Part shown: one piece after another, positions 8,551 through 17,297 of the stretch
How positions within the stretch are numbered: the stretch's first letter is position 1
How the letters are laid out: each line of letters begins with the position of its first letter
Assembly: GCF_024347515.1 (NCBI RefSeq)
Contig: NZ_AP025493.1
Coordinates: 744,001-808,000, forward strand
Direction of reading: 5' to 3'
Length of the DNA stretch: 64,000 bases
Source: Vibrio gigantis
GTDB taxonomy: Bacteria; Pseudomonadota; Gammaproteobacteria; Enterobacterales; Vibrionaceae
Notes under the pieces: generated by a model
Told to the model about the DNA's origin: nothing
Database searches by the model: none
The model's input: only the letters and a program-made list of their open reading frames with translations
Translations under genes and position numbers: made by a program

Positions 8551-9159
8551 CTACCCAACACGTGACAACTTAAGTAACTTTCTTAAATCATGAATCATGC
8601 CTTTAGACTGCCCGACTAACTGCGACGGTTCTGAAACACTTTTGTATTCCATAACCAACTGCCCTAGTGGGTCAATAATGACAATGGAAGCCGGTGAAAA
8701 CTCGGTACTTAACTGATCGCCACCAGCTAACAGAGATAGAGCAGGCTTATCGAGCGAACCCGATAACAAGTTACCCTCCGATACAAAAACAACGGGGGTC
8801 ACCCGCTCTTTGTTTTTACCTAACGCCAAATAGCTTTGATTCAAATAATGGAGCTGTTGCTCACACAAGCTTTCACATTCTATGGGAGCAATATAACCGA
8901 CTAACCACCCCTCTCCTGCGATTGGTACCGTTACGCCGAAATCCGATAGTGTGGTTCTAGGTTCTATCAATTCACCCGAGTTAGTGACTCCTGAGGTATA
9001 CCAATTCTGGTCCAACACGGTTTTGGCAATAATCGCAGGTAAAGCGAAAATCAAAACTAATCCGATTAATACTAGACGTCCCTTAGTACGCCGGCTTTTA
9101 AGCTCAGCCATATTTGCATCAGTACTTTCCCGGTTCATTTGTGCTTGAGATTTATCCAT
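8551..9159 (-). CDS. membrane-anchored Sco/thioredoxin-like oxidase accessory protein
   Basis: A 202-residue protein with one N-terminal membrane anchor (about 28-46) and a periplasmic domain. ECESLCEQQLHYL at about 93-105 gives a CxxxC pair, the spacing used by copper-binding Sco proteins, and IVIIDPLGQLVMEY resembles the end strand of a thioredoxin fold. It occupies the conserved place of a hypothetical gene between SURF1 and ctaA in gammaproteobacterial oxidase operons. A role in copper delivery or thiol reduction at the CuA site is inference; the Sco histidine could not be assigned. Confidence 0.6.
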   Translation of the reverse strand: MDKSQAQMNRESTDANMAELKSRRTKGRLVLIGLVLIFALPAIIAKTVLDQNWYTSGVTNSGELIEPRTTLSDFGVTVPIAGEGWLVGYIAPIECESLCEQQLHYLNQSYLALGKNKERVTPVVFVSEGNLLSGSLDKPALSLLAGGDQLSTEFSPASIVIIDPLGQLVMEYKSVSEPSQLVGQSKGMIHDLRKLLKLSRVG

Positions 9160-9213
9160 CTTTCTTCCTTGTGGTAGGCACTGCCTTTAAGACACTGTTT
9201 CAATCTCGAGTGC

Positions 9214-10023
9214 CTAGTCCTTATTTATGGGGCTATTTTTCTTAAAATGTCGGAACCCTATCAACAACATCAAAAACAAAAGTACGGCAGCCATTACAAA
9301 CCATTGAAACGAGTAACCAAAGTGCTTCTCAGATTTCATAGCCGTCGGTCGCCATAACAACTCATAAGGCCAGGAATCTAAGCTCTGAGGTTGGAATACA
9401 AAGGGCAGCACCTCCTGCCCGGTGTACTCTGATAACGCAGCTATGTTTAGGTTTTGGATTCTATTCGGTGTCGTATTTTCTAAACCCAACTCATGACTTA
9501 AAGGATTAACTGAACGTGTATACAAGCGCCCTGACATTGTGGCCGGTACATTGATACTTGCTAATTGAGGAAGCTCTCTTCTGTCATTACTTGCCGCAAC
9601 AAACCCAAGATCGATCAATAATTGTTTTTCAGTCACTAAGAGCTTGTTTTCATCCTCAAATTGAACCTCACCCAACATGTAAATCACATACCCTACCGTT
9701 CCTTGGTTAATCTGGTTATCTAACAAGAGTATCAAGCCACTCGTATCGACTAATTCAACATCAACTTTTAATCCGTTTAGGGTTTTAGGGGGTAATGACT
9801 CTTGCCCAGATAAACTCATGTCTCGCAACTCAGAAATAACGACACCCAAACGTTGTGGCAATAGTTGTGCTCTCTCTGTTAATTGCTGTTCATAACGCAG
9901 TTTCTCGTTACCTCGATCCAGTTGCCATAAGCCCAACTTGATTAAAGCGCTGACTGAAACCACAGTTAAAATAACCGCTATCCAAAAACCTTTACTGCGG
10001 AACTTGTGTTCATCATCAATCAA
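9214..10023 (-). CDS. SURF1 family cytochrome oxidase assembly protein
   Basis: A membrane protein with an N-terminal segment (WIAVILTVVSVSALIKLGLWQLDRG; GLWQLDRG is the family hallmark), a long periplasmic domain with the conserved ending FQWFVMAAVLLFLMLLIGFRH, i.e. a second membrane segment. It helps insert heme A into subunit I. The start is uncertain: the open frame runs to 10257 but would overlap the divergent DUF2909 gene; a TTG at 10023 gives 269 residues, the normal size, without a strong ribosome binding site. A GTG at 10041 is the alternative. Confidence 0.85.
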   Translation of the reverse strand: MIDDEHKFRSKGFWIAVILTVVSVSALIKLGLWQLDRGNEKLRYEQQLTERAQLLPQRLGVVISELRDMSLSGQESLPPKTLNGLKVDVELVDTSGLILLLDNQINQGTVGYVIYMLGEVQFEDENKLLVTEKQLLIDLGFVAASNDRRELPQLASINVPATMSGRLYTRSVNPLSHELGLENTTPNRIQNLNIAALSEYTGQEVLPFVFQPQSLDSWPYELLWRPTAMKSEKHFGYSFQWFVMAAVLLFLMLLIGFRHFKKNSPINKD

Positions 10024-10042
10024 TCGGTTTGGAGTTATCACT

Positions 10043-10273
10043 ATGGCGTCATCTACCTTTGTGTTGTTATTTAAAATTGTATTGGTCGCTTTGCTGTTTT
10101 TTATCGCTTTCAATTTGATGAAAGGTCTCATCCAAATCGCCTCGGGCAAACACAATGGCAAAAGACTGAGCCACTTCTTGGGTCGTCGTGTGATGTGGTC
10201 AGCTGTTGTCGTGTTACTGTTATTACTGGCTTTAGGTTCAGGAGTGATAACTCCCAACCCTCGCCCCTATTAA
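10043..10273 (+). CDS. DUF2909 twin-transmembrane protein, opposite strand to the operon
   Basis: A 76-residue protein with two membrane helices (about 5-22 and 52-68) joined by a basic loop (GKHNGKRLSHFLGRR). GGAG lies eight bases before the ATG. It resembles the DUF2909 proteins found beside coxC and SURF1 in other gammaproteobacterial caa3 operons. It is read against the rest of the operon: divergent from SURF1 with almost no space between the starts and convergent with coxC, 19 bases away. A structural or assembly role in the oxidase is inferred from its position. Confidence 0.75.
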   Translation: MASSTFVLLFKIVLVALLFFIAFNLMKGLIQIASGKHNGKRLSHFLGRRVMWSAVVVLLLLLALGSGVITPNPRPY

Positions 10274-10292
10274 TTCCCAATAGGCTCAGCAG

Positions 10293-11177
10293 TTAGAGCA
10301 CATACACAAACACAAACAGACCTAACCAAACCACATCGACAAAGTGCCAATACCAACTGCCCGCTTGGAACGCAAAATGGTCTTTCGGAGTGAAGTGGTC
10401 TTTCGCAACCCTTGCTAGCAACACAATCAAAAAGAGGGTTCCTAAACAGACATGCAAGCCATGGAATCCAGTCAGTAAGAAGAATGTGTTGCCATAGATG
10501 CCAGATTGAAGTGTCAGCCCCATCTCTTGATAAGCGTGAAGATACTCTTCAACTTGGAAAAATAGGAAGAAGCCAGCTAGAACAATCGTGATCTCCAACC
10601 AGACGATTAACGCCATGCGCTTATTTTGTTCGAGGCTTAGGTGCGCCATGTGCAACGTCACGGATGAAAGCAGTAGAATAATGGTGTTCTTAAGAGGGAT
10701 ACCCTGCCAAGGCATAGCTTGTGTCGTCACGCCATCAGGTGTGGTTGTTAGCGGCCACATCGATTGGAACATCGGCCACAACACTTCGTGAGTCATTTCA
10801 TTATTGCCCGCCCCACCAATCCAAGGCACAGAAATCATTCGAGCATAGAAAAGCGCACCAAAGAAAGCACCGAAGAACATGATTTCGGAAAAGATAAACC
10901 AACTCATGCCTTGTCGAAACGAACGAGATATCTGCTCAGAGTAGAGACCACTTAATGATTCCGTGATCACATTGCTAAACCAACCTGCAAGCATGTAAAG
11001 CAACACACAAAATCCGACTAACAGCACTGCTTTTCCAAACACACCACCAGCGGCATCAGTACCCATGTTTTGTACCGTCAAGCCAGCGCCAACCGCGACC
11101 AAAAACAGTGCTACAGCACCCACCAATGGCCAGTGGCTTTGATGTGGAACGAAATAAACTTCCTTTTTAGAACTCAT
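10293..11177 (-). CDS. ctaE: cytochrome c oxidase subunit III
   Basis: A 294-residue inner-membrane subunit with seven helices. Signatures: HQSHWPLVG at the N-terminus, SFRQGMSWFIFSEIMFFGAFFGALFY (about 86-111), ILLLSSVTLHMAH, TGFHGLHVCLGTLFL and the C-terminal HFAFQAGSWYWHFVDVVWLGLFV. AAGGAG stands nine bases before the ATG. It is separated from ctaG by a 264-bp MITE-like insertion, unlike the tight spacing elsewhere in the operon. Confidence 0.95.
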   Translation of the reverse strand: MSSKKEVYFVPHQSHWPLVGAVALFLVAVGAGLTVQNMGTDAAGGVFGKAVLLVGFCVLLYMLAGWFSNVITESLSGLYSEQISRSFRQGMSWFIFSEIMFFGAFFGALFYARMISVPWIGGAGNNEMTHEVLWPMFQSMWPLTTTPDGVTTQAMPWQGIPLKNTIILLLSSVTLHMAHLSLEQNKRMALIVWLEITIVLAGFFLFFQVEEYLHAYQEMGLTLQSGIYGNTFFLLTGFHGLHVCLGTLFLIVLLARVAKDHFTPKDHFAFQAGSWYWHFVDVVWLGLFVFVYVL

Positions 11178-11216
11178 CGCTCAACTCCTTATGTTGATAC
11201 TGGTTCTGTAAATCCC

Positions 11217-11484
11217 TAGGGCGTATTGGCCTTTCGCGGTTAAATTTTGTTCGAGATAAAAGCATTTTAATCGCGGCGAGGGAGAAGTAGCCTAGTCTTT
11301 CTAAGCAAATCTTCCTCAACAAAGAGTAAAATACTTTTAGCCGAACCCTTCGGGCAGCGTTTGCTGGTCATTTCTACTACGTTATCGGCTTCTCATGTAG
11401 GCTAGCTACACATCGATGCCTCTGTCTTGTACAAATACCCAGCAACTCGCCGCAAAAATCAGCTCGAAAGATCAACACGCCCTA
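11217..11484. mobile_element. MITE-like element with terminal inverted repeats at the ctaG stop codon
   Basis: The ends are inverted copies: GGGCGTATTGGCCTTTCG from 11219 and, on the minus strand, GGGCGTGTTGATCTTTCG from 11482 (15 of 18 identical). A second subterminal match, GCGGCGAG, follows inside both ends. Both ends abut CTAG, consistent with a TA target duplication (11217-11218, 11483-11484). The interior of about 264 bp has no open frame of note, so it is a non-autonomous element that needs a transposase in trans. The ctaG stop codon TAG is supplied by the right-hand CTAG, so the protein is unchanged. Confidence 0.8.
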
Positions 11485-12111
11485 GTTACTTGCGAGTACG
11501 TTAGGCTCAGATTTATTGGCTGCAGCACCCACCTCATTCGTGATATTGAATAATGTATAAGAGAGCGTAAGCGTATGTATCGATTCTGGAATATCTGGCT
11601 CAATGTAAAATATCAAACCCATTTCTGCGCTTTTGTGCCCGTCCAATGGCTGCTGATTAAAACAAAAGCACTCCATCTTATTAAAATAGGTGGCCCCCAT
11701 ACCTGGAGAAACCGACGGCACGGCTTGACCAACTAACGAGGCTCCAGATAGGTTTTTGGCAATGTAGTTAGTTTGAACGACCTCACCAGGATGAACCTCT
11801 AGCACTCGAACTTCAGGCGAAAACTGCCATGGCATATCTGGCTTGATGTGTGACATGAATTCAACGCGGACCGTACGAGAGTAATCGGGTTGCATTCCCT
11901 GAGGCTGAACGGCAGAAACAGTGTTAGTTTTGCCATTAATGCCTAAAGCCTCACACATCACATCGTAGAGCGGCACCAAAGCAAACCCGAAGCCAAACAT
12001 CGCAACGACGCTCAACACCAGGTAGCCCGTCAGCTTTTTAGTTGATCGCTTCTTGGTTGACCGCTTGGGTTGTTTATCATCATGATTTGAATCGCTTTGC
12101 TTATCGCTCAT
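11482..12111 (-). CDS. ctaG: cytochrome c oxidase assembly protein CtaG/COX11
   Basis: A membrane-anchored copper chaperone that delivers copper to the CuB site of subunit I. One membrane helix at about 28-48 follows a basic cytoplasmic tail; the periplasmic domain carries the copper motif CFCF (Cys148, Cys150) after YFNKME, and VPLYDVMCEALGINGKT is the family hallmark. 209 residues, normal length. It begins 11 bases after the coxA stop. The stop codon coincides with the target site of the MITE-like element. Confidence 0.93.
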   Translation of the reverse strand: MSDKQSDSNHDDKQPKRSTKKRSTKKLTGYLVLSVVAMFGFGFALVPLYDVMCEALGINGKTNTVSAVQPQGMQPDYSRTVRVEFMSHIKPDMPWQFSPEVRVLEVHPGEVVQTNYIAKNLSGASLVGQAVPSVSPGMGATYFNKMECFCFNQQPLDGHKSAEMGLIFYIEPDIPESIHTLTLSYTLFNITNEVGAAANKSEPNVLASN

Positions 12112-12122
12112 AGCTCATCCCT

Positions 12123-13784
12123 CTAATCGATTTTAGGTGGGTGAGTAAAGGTATGGTGAGGCGCCGGGCTTGGTACAGTCCACTCAAGACCTTCAGCCCT
12201 ATCCCAAGGCTTGCTTGGTGCAGGCTCTCCGCCTCTTACGCACTTAATAGCCAACCACAAGAAGATCAGCTGGGATAATCCAAAGGCAAAACCACCGATC
12301 GACACGACTTGGTTAACATCAGCAAACTGAATAGCGTAATCAGGAATACGACGCGGCATGCCTGCTAACCCTAAAAAGTGCATTGGAAAGAACAGTACAT
12401 TGACTGAAATCACCGACGTCCAGAAATGCCAAAGGCTGAGCTTGTGATCGTACATATGCCCTGTCCACTTCGGCAGCCAATAATAGGCGGCAGCCATAAT
12501 CGAGAACACGGCACCTGTTACCAGAACATAGTGGAAGTGAGCCACTACAAAATAGGTGTCATGATATTGAAAATCAGCAGGTACGATAGCGAGCATCAAT
12601 CCAGATAACCCACCAATCGTAAATAGGACAATAAACGCGATAGCGAACAGCATTGGTGTTTCAAAGGTCAAAGCCCCTCGCCACATGGTCGCCACCCAGT
12701 TGAACACTTTCACACCGGTCGGCACCGCAATCAGCATAGTGCAATACATGAAGAACAATTCAGCAAATACTGGCATACCCGTGGTGAACATGTGGTGCGC
12801 CCAAACCAAGAATGACAGCAATGCGATACTGCAAGTCGCGTACACCATCGAGTGGTAGCCAAACAAACGCTTACCACTGAATGCAGGGATGATGGCTGAG
12901 ACAATACCAAAAGACGGCAAGATCATGATGTACACTTCGGGGTGACCAAAGAACCAGAATATGTGCTGGAACATCACCGGATCACCACCACCAGCGGCAT
13001 CAAAGAAGCTTGTCCCAAAGTATTTGTCGGTCAGTACCATGGTGACCGCACCGGCCAGTACCGGCATAACGGCTATCAGTAGGAAAGCGGTAATTAACCA
13101 AGTCCATACGAACATCGGTAACTTGAACCAAGTCATGCCCGGCGCTCTCATATTGACAATGGTTACGATCACGTTAATCGCCCCCATTATCGAACTGATC
13201 CCCATAATATGTACTGAGAATACGAATAGTGCTGTGCTGTCTGGGCCATAAGTTGTCGAGAGTGGCGCATAAAAAGTCCACCCAAAGCTAGGGCCACCAC
13301 CCTCTGTAAACAAAGACCCTATTAAGATTAGAAAAGCAAACGGTAAGATCCAGAAGCTGAGGTTATTCATTCTCGGCAAAGCCATATCTGGAGCACCGAT
13401 CATCATTGGGATCATCCAGTTAGCTAACCCCGTAAATGCTGGCATCACCGCACCAAACACCATAATCAAGCCGTGGACTGTGGTCATCTGGTTGAAGAAA
13501 TCTGGCTCAACGAGTTGTAACCCCGGTTGGAATAGCTCCGCGCGGATCACCATTGCCATGGCTCCACCCGTTAAGAACATCGCAAAGCTGAACCACAAAT
13601 AAAGTGTCCCAATGTCTTTATGATTGGTTGAATATAGCCAACGAGCCCAGCCTTTAGGTGCCGCATGTGAGTCGTGATCATCAGCAGGCAAATCACTATT
13701 GCCCAGTGTACCTTCCACAGAATGGCTTAGCGCTTGGTCTTCTGCTGGAGCCGATTTCACCGGCTTATTGATTGGTGAACTCAT
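12123..13784 (-). CDS. ctaD: cytochrome c oxidase subunit I
   Basis: The 553-residue catalytic subunit with 12 membrane helices carrying heme a, heme a3 and CuB. Visible ligands and motifs: TVHGLIMVFGAVMPAF (heme a His), WFFGHPEVYIMILP (CuB His with the cross-linked Tyr), VWAHHMFTTG (two CuB His) and HDTYFVVAHFHYVL (heme a3 and heme a His). The order and spacing are those of A-type heme-copper oxidases. Its ATG overlaps the coxB stop by four bases (ATGA), implying translational coupling. Confidence 0.96.
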   Translation of the reverse strand: MSSPINKPVKSAPAEDQALSHSVEGTLGNSDLPADDHDSHAAPKGWARWLYSTNHKDIGTLYLWFSFAMFLTGGAMAMVIRAELFQPGLQLVEPDFFNQMTTVHGLIMVFGAVMPAFTGLANWMIPMMIGAPDMALPRMNNLSFWILPFAFLILIGSLFTEGGGPSFGWTFYAPLSTTYGPDSTALFVFSVHIMGISSIMGAINVIVTIVNMRAPGMTWFKLPMFVWTWLITAFLLIAVMPVLAGAVTMVLTDKYFGTSFFDAAGGGDPVMFQHIFWFFGHPEVYIMILPSFGIVSAIIPAFSGKRLFGYHSMVYATCSIALLSFLVWAHHMFTTGMPVFAELFFMYCTMLIAVPTGVKVFNWVATMWRGALTFETPMLFAIAFIVLFTIGGLSGLMLAIVPADFQYHDTYFVVAHFHYVLVTGAVFSIMAAAYYWLPKWTGHMYDHKLSLWHFWTSVISVNVLFFPMHFLGLAGMPRRIPDYAIQFADVNQVVSIGGFAFGLSQLIFLWLAIKCVRGGEPAPSKPWDRAEGLEWTVPSPAPHHTFTHPPKID

Positions 13785-15001
13785 AGCTGCTCCTTAGCAT
13801 CACTTTGTGCTTCGTCCGATGAGCCCTGTTCGTCAGGTGCTTGGGCTCCGCCTTCTTGTTTAACTTTGTAAGCGTTAATATCTGAAGCCTGAACAATATC
13901 ACCTGTATCATTGCCCCAAGCGTTTCGTTGATAAGTCACTACCGCTGCGATCTCTTTCTCGGTTAGCTGATTATCGAATGCCTGCATCGCCGTGCCGCCA
14001 CGACCATAAACAATGGTGTCGATATGAACATCAACATCACCAAGAGCGATAGGGCTCCCTTTAATGGCTGGGAACGCCCCAGGAATACCCTCACCGTTTG
14101 CTTGATGACAAACTGCACATCGAGTTTTGTAAACCTCTTCACCGATCATATTCAACTCTTCCAAAGAAAGTGACGCATCTAATGCATCTTTCGCTGCTTG
14201 TTGCTCGGCTATCGCTAACTCTTTCTGCTCCGCTAACCATGTGTCAAAGTCAGCTTCTTCCATGGCATGCACCACTATTGGCATGAAACCATGAGCACGA
14301 CCACACAACTCTGCACACTGCCCGCGGTAAACACCGGGTTCATCTATCTTTGTCCAAGCCTCATTGATAAAACCCGGAATGGTATCTTTCTTAACAGCAA
14401 ATGCTGGCACCCACCATGAATGAATCACATCGTCCGAAGTCATCAAGAAACGGACTTTACGATCAACAGGCAAAACAAGCGGCTTATCAACTTCTAGTAG
14501 GTAATGCGCGCCTTTCACTTCGACGCCTTCAATCTCTTTGTCGCTGGTCGCTAAGAGGCTGAAAAACTCGACGTCTTCTCCAAAATAGCTGTAATGCCAT
14601 TTCCATTGTGAGCCAGTGATTTTAACAGTCAGGTCTGATTGGGAGGTATCTTCCATCGCTATCAAGGTTTTGGTGGCTGGGATCGCCATAGCGATGAGGA
14701 TGATAATAGGGATAATGGTCCAAAGAATTTCGACTTTCGTGCTTTCGTGAAAATGAGCAGCAACTGCCCCCTTCGATTTCCTGTGCCTCAAAATCGAATA
14801 AAACATCACACCAAAAACAACAAAAGCAATCGCACAGCAAATGTAGAAGATCAGCATATGAAGTTCATACACCTTACCACTGATCTCAGTGACGCCTTGA
14901 GTCATGTTGTAATCACTACTTGCTGCGTGCACTAAAGGCGAAACTAAAAGCACAACAAAACTCTTCAAAAGCCACGCTAGCCTAACCGGTAATCTTTTCA
15001 A
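13781..15001 (-). CDS. ctaC: cytochrome c oxidase subunit II with fused cytochrome c domain (caa3 type)
   Basis: Receives electrons at the CuA site and passes them to heme a. Signal peptide 1-26, two membrane helices (about 48-70 and 93-112), a cupredoxin domain with CuA ligands His194, Cys229, Glu231, Cys233, His237 and Met240, then a C-terminal cytochrome c domain with CAVCH at 295-299 and a Met-containing distal loop. The fusion makes this a caa3-type enzyme. The tail after about 380 is acidic and low in complexity. First gene of the leftward operon; promoter upstream in 15002-15416. Confidence 0.95.
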   Translation of the reverse strand: MKRLPVRLAWLLKSFVVLLVSPLVHAASSDYNMTQGVTEISGKVYELHMLIFYICCAIAFVVFGVMFYSILRHRKSKGAVAAHFHESTKVEILWTIIPIIILIAMAIPATKTLIAMEDTSQSDLTVKITGSQWKWHYSYFGEDVEFFSLLATSDKEIEGVEVKGAHYLLEVDKPLVLPVDRKVRFLMTSDDVIHSWWVPAFAVKKDTIPGFINEAWTKIDEPGVYRGQCAELCGRAHGFMPIVVHAMEEADFDTWLAEQKELAIAEQQAAKDALDASLSLEELNMIGEEVYKTRCAVCHQANGEGIPGAFPAIKGSPIALGDVDVHIDTIVYGRGGTAMQAFDNQLTEKEIAAVVTYQRNAWGNDTGDIVQASDINAYKVKQEGGAQAPDEQGSSDEAQSDAKEQL

Positions 15002-15416
15002 AAGATCTCTCCTTATCCTTCCAAATTGGATACTTGCGACCTAAATGTCGTTACGAGCTATGTTTCATTACGAACTACATGTCATTAAAAGCTGGACAAC
15101 ATTCATTGTTATTCCGGCTACACATGAAAAGGCTGAATCTCAATCTACAACTCACATGGAGATAGCCTTAAAGTACTATCAGTGCCCATATCTCCCCATG
15201 AACCGATACGGTTCACAAGCGTTGAAGGTTTCCATGAAAGATTCAAAAACGGCGAATCTGTTAAGTTTTGTTATATTTATGTAAAAGGCTAGTTAGTGAT
15301 ATCCAATTGTTCAAGGTAAGTTTACTTACTAAACAGTCAATTATTTGAAGTGACTAAGCTACATGCCCTCTTGCCGTTGGAATTTATTTTATATCGAGTT
15401 TTACGATTGCTTTCAT
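15002..15416. other. divergent promoter region between the oxidase operon and the phosphohexomutase
   Basis: No credible gene; the plus-strand frame 15045-15284 has no ribosome binding site and no family resemblance. The ctaC promoter should lie in the first 150 bases. I saw no clear operator except the Fur-like box listed separately. Confidence 0.5.
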
Positions 15417-15435
15417 GGAAATGATAATCAATATC
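15417..15435. promoter_or_regulatory. candidate Fur box
   Basis: The 19 bases match the classical Fur consensus GATAATGATAATCATTATC at 16 positions, including an unbroken ATGATAATCA core. It ends about 50 bp before the phosphohexomutase start and lies about 420 bp from ctaC, so the former is the likelier target. Confidence 0.55.
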
Positions 15436-15487
15436 ACTTAAATTAAATCAACAGTAAGTCATACAGACATTAAAAGGTTTAGTGATT

Positions 15488-17194
15488 ATGCAAGACGCAA
15501 TGAATTGGTTAGCGAGAGACCCAGACCCAAGAACTCGTGAAGAACTTCAACACCTCATCGATGAGGGAATGCACGACGAATTAGAAGACCGATTTATTCA
15601 ACGATTAGAGTTCGGAACGGCAGGACTTCGAGGCAAAGTGGGATGCGGCCCAAATCGAATGAACCGTTTAGTCATACAGGAAACAGCAACCGGACTCGGC
15701 CACTATTTAATCGAACATGTTGCTAATGCCACCATTCGCGGTGTGGTCGTGGGTTATGACGGCCGTTTAGATTCAAAGCAGTTCGCTATTGATACTGCTT
15801 CCGTGCTCACTGCTTTAGGCATTAAGGTTTATTTAACGTCGAATGTCGCAGCAACCCCTATTGTGGCCTTTGGTATTGAGCACTTCAATGCAGCTGCGGC
15901 TGTTGTGGTGACAGCCAGCCACAACCCACCGGAATACAATGGTTTCAAAGTGTACTGGGAGAATGGCGCTCAGATCATTCCTCCTCACGATGCTGGCATT
16001 GCCGCTGAAATCGATATCGCATCAACCAAACCTATTCCTTTAATGAGCCTGAGTGATGCTGAAGCACAAGGCAAATTAGTGTGGTTGACTGGAGGCTATT
16101 ACCAAACGTATCGCGCTGCGATCAACCAGAGCCCATATGTGAGTAAAGATATTGAGTCGGCGAACACTACAATCACCTACACCGCAATGCATGGTGTCGG
16201 CGCACAAATGGCTGAGGATCTTCTTCATGATTCTGGTTTCCACAAAGTATTCAGTGTGGCCGAGCAAAGAGAGCCAGATGGTAACTTCCCAACAGTCAAC
16301 TTCCCTAACCCGGAAGAAAAAGGCGCGATGGATCTGGTGGTCAACCTAGCGAAAAGTGTCGATGCCGATATTGCTTGTGCCAATGACCCTGATGCGGACC
16401 GATTTGCGGTTGCTGTGAGGACAGATGATGGCTCATACAAAATGCTAACAGGTGACCAAGTGGGTGTGCTATTCGCGCATTACTTGTTATCAAAACCACA
16501 CACCAAAAATCAATTGGTAGGTAACAGTATCGTATCTTCAACCTTGCTTGAAAAAGTAGCTCAATCTCATGGTGCGACTTATTTCCAAACGCTGACCGGG
16601 TTTAAATGGTTGGCTAATATTGGCATGCAGTTGGAAGATGATCAGAACGAGTTCTTGTTCGCTTATGAAGAAGCGTTAGGATACACGATTGGTACTCAGG
16701 TAAGGGACAAGGATGGACTGTCTGCGATTGTCGTGTTTGCCCAATTGGTTGAAGAGTTGAAAGCTCAAGGTCGAACGGTTTGGGATCTTCTGGCTCAAAT
16801 TTCCTTTGAGCATGGGGTTCACACCAATGCCCAGCGAAGTATTGCCCTTGACCCAGATTCACCGTCGATTGGTTCTAAACTCCGCTCGGCTCAGCCTAAA
16901 GCCATAAACGGTGTCGCTATCTCTGTGATAGAAGACCTACAGTCTTCTCTGCGCTTTGTTATTGGCGGGAATACTGAAGCCATTAACCTGCCCGCGAGTG
17001 ATGTACTCATCTATCATCTCGAAGATGGTTCACGCATTATCGTAAGACCTTCGGGCACAGAGCCAAAAGTGAAAGTCTATTATGAGACGGTAACAAGATT
17101 TGAAGGGACAGAAACGTACGAAGACACTCGCCTGCGCGGTGAGCAGTACATGGAGAACCTAATTGAGCAACACCAGCAGGAACTGAATTCTTAA
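15488..17194 (+). CDS. phosphoglucomutase/phosphomannomutase (PGM2-like)
   Basis: A 568-residue cytoplasmic phosphohexose mutase of the longer PGM2/YbbT class. Motifs in order: EFGTAGLRGKVGCGPNRMN near residue 42, catalytic serine loop TASHNPPEYNGFKVYW near residue 142, metal loop DPDADRFAVAV near residue 300, sugar loop FAYEEALGYTIG and the phosphate-binding RPSGTEPKVKVYYE at the C-terminus. ATG at 15488 is preferred over a GTG two codons earlier. A Fur-like box lies upstream and a strong terminator downstream; monocistronic. Substrate preference (glucose, mannose or pentose phosphate) cannot be told from the sequence. Confidence 0.88.
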   Translation: MQDAMNWLARDPDPRTREELQHLIDEGMHDELEDRFIQRLEFGTAGLRGKVGCGPNRMNRLVIQETATGLGHYLIEHVANATIRGVVVGYDGRLDSKQFAIDTASVLTALGIKVYLTSNVAATPIVAFGIEHFNAAAAVVVTASHNPPEYNGFKVYWENGAQIIPPHDAGIAAEIDIASTKPIPLMSLSDAEAQGKLVWLTGGYYQTYRAAINQSPYVSKDIESANTTITYTAMHGVGAQMAEDLLHDSGFHKVFSVAEQREPDGNFPTVNFPNPEEKGAMDLVVNLAKSVDADIACANDPDADRFAVAVRTDDGSYKMLTGDQVGVLFAHYLLSKPHTKNQLVGNSIVSSTLLEKVAQSHGATYFQTLTGFKWLANIGMQLEDDQNEFLFAYEEALGYTIGTQVRDKDGLSAIVVFAQLVEELKAQGRTVWDLLAQISFEHGVHTNAQRSIALDPDSPSIGSKLRSAQPKAINGVAISVIEDLQSSLRFVIGGNTEAINLPASDVLIYHLEDGSRIIVRPSGTEPKVKVYYETVTRFEGTETYEDTRLRGEQYMENLIEQHQQELNS

Positions 17195-17230
17195 CGATTG
17201 ATATGTTCAACGTATAACAGTTAAAAACAA

Positions 17231-17260
17231 AAATGGACGCTTAGAGCGTCCATTTTTTTT
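17231..17260 (+). terminator. rho-independent terminator of the phosphohexomutase gene
   Basis: A 10-bp stem AAATGGACGC/GCGTCCATTT with a 5-nt loop ends in a run of eight T, 36 bases after the stop codon. Confidence 0.9.
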
Positions 17261-17297
17261 CGGCGGCTAACCCCGGAAGTATATTTTGGTTGTGAGC

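Noticed and set aside
10042..10257. Long N-terminal extension of SURF1
   Set aside because: It lies antisense to the well-supported DUF2909 gene and has no SURF1-like content; the family domain starts near 10005.
15045..15284. Plus-strand frame of 79 codons between the oxidase operon and the phosphohexomutase
   Set aside because: No ribosome binding site, no family resemblance and a composition typical of untranslated DNA.
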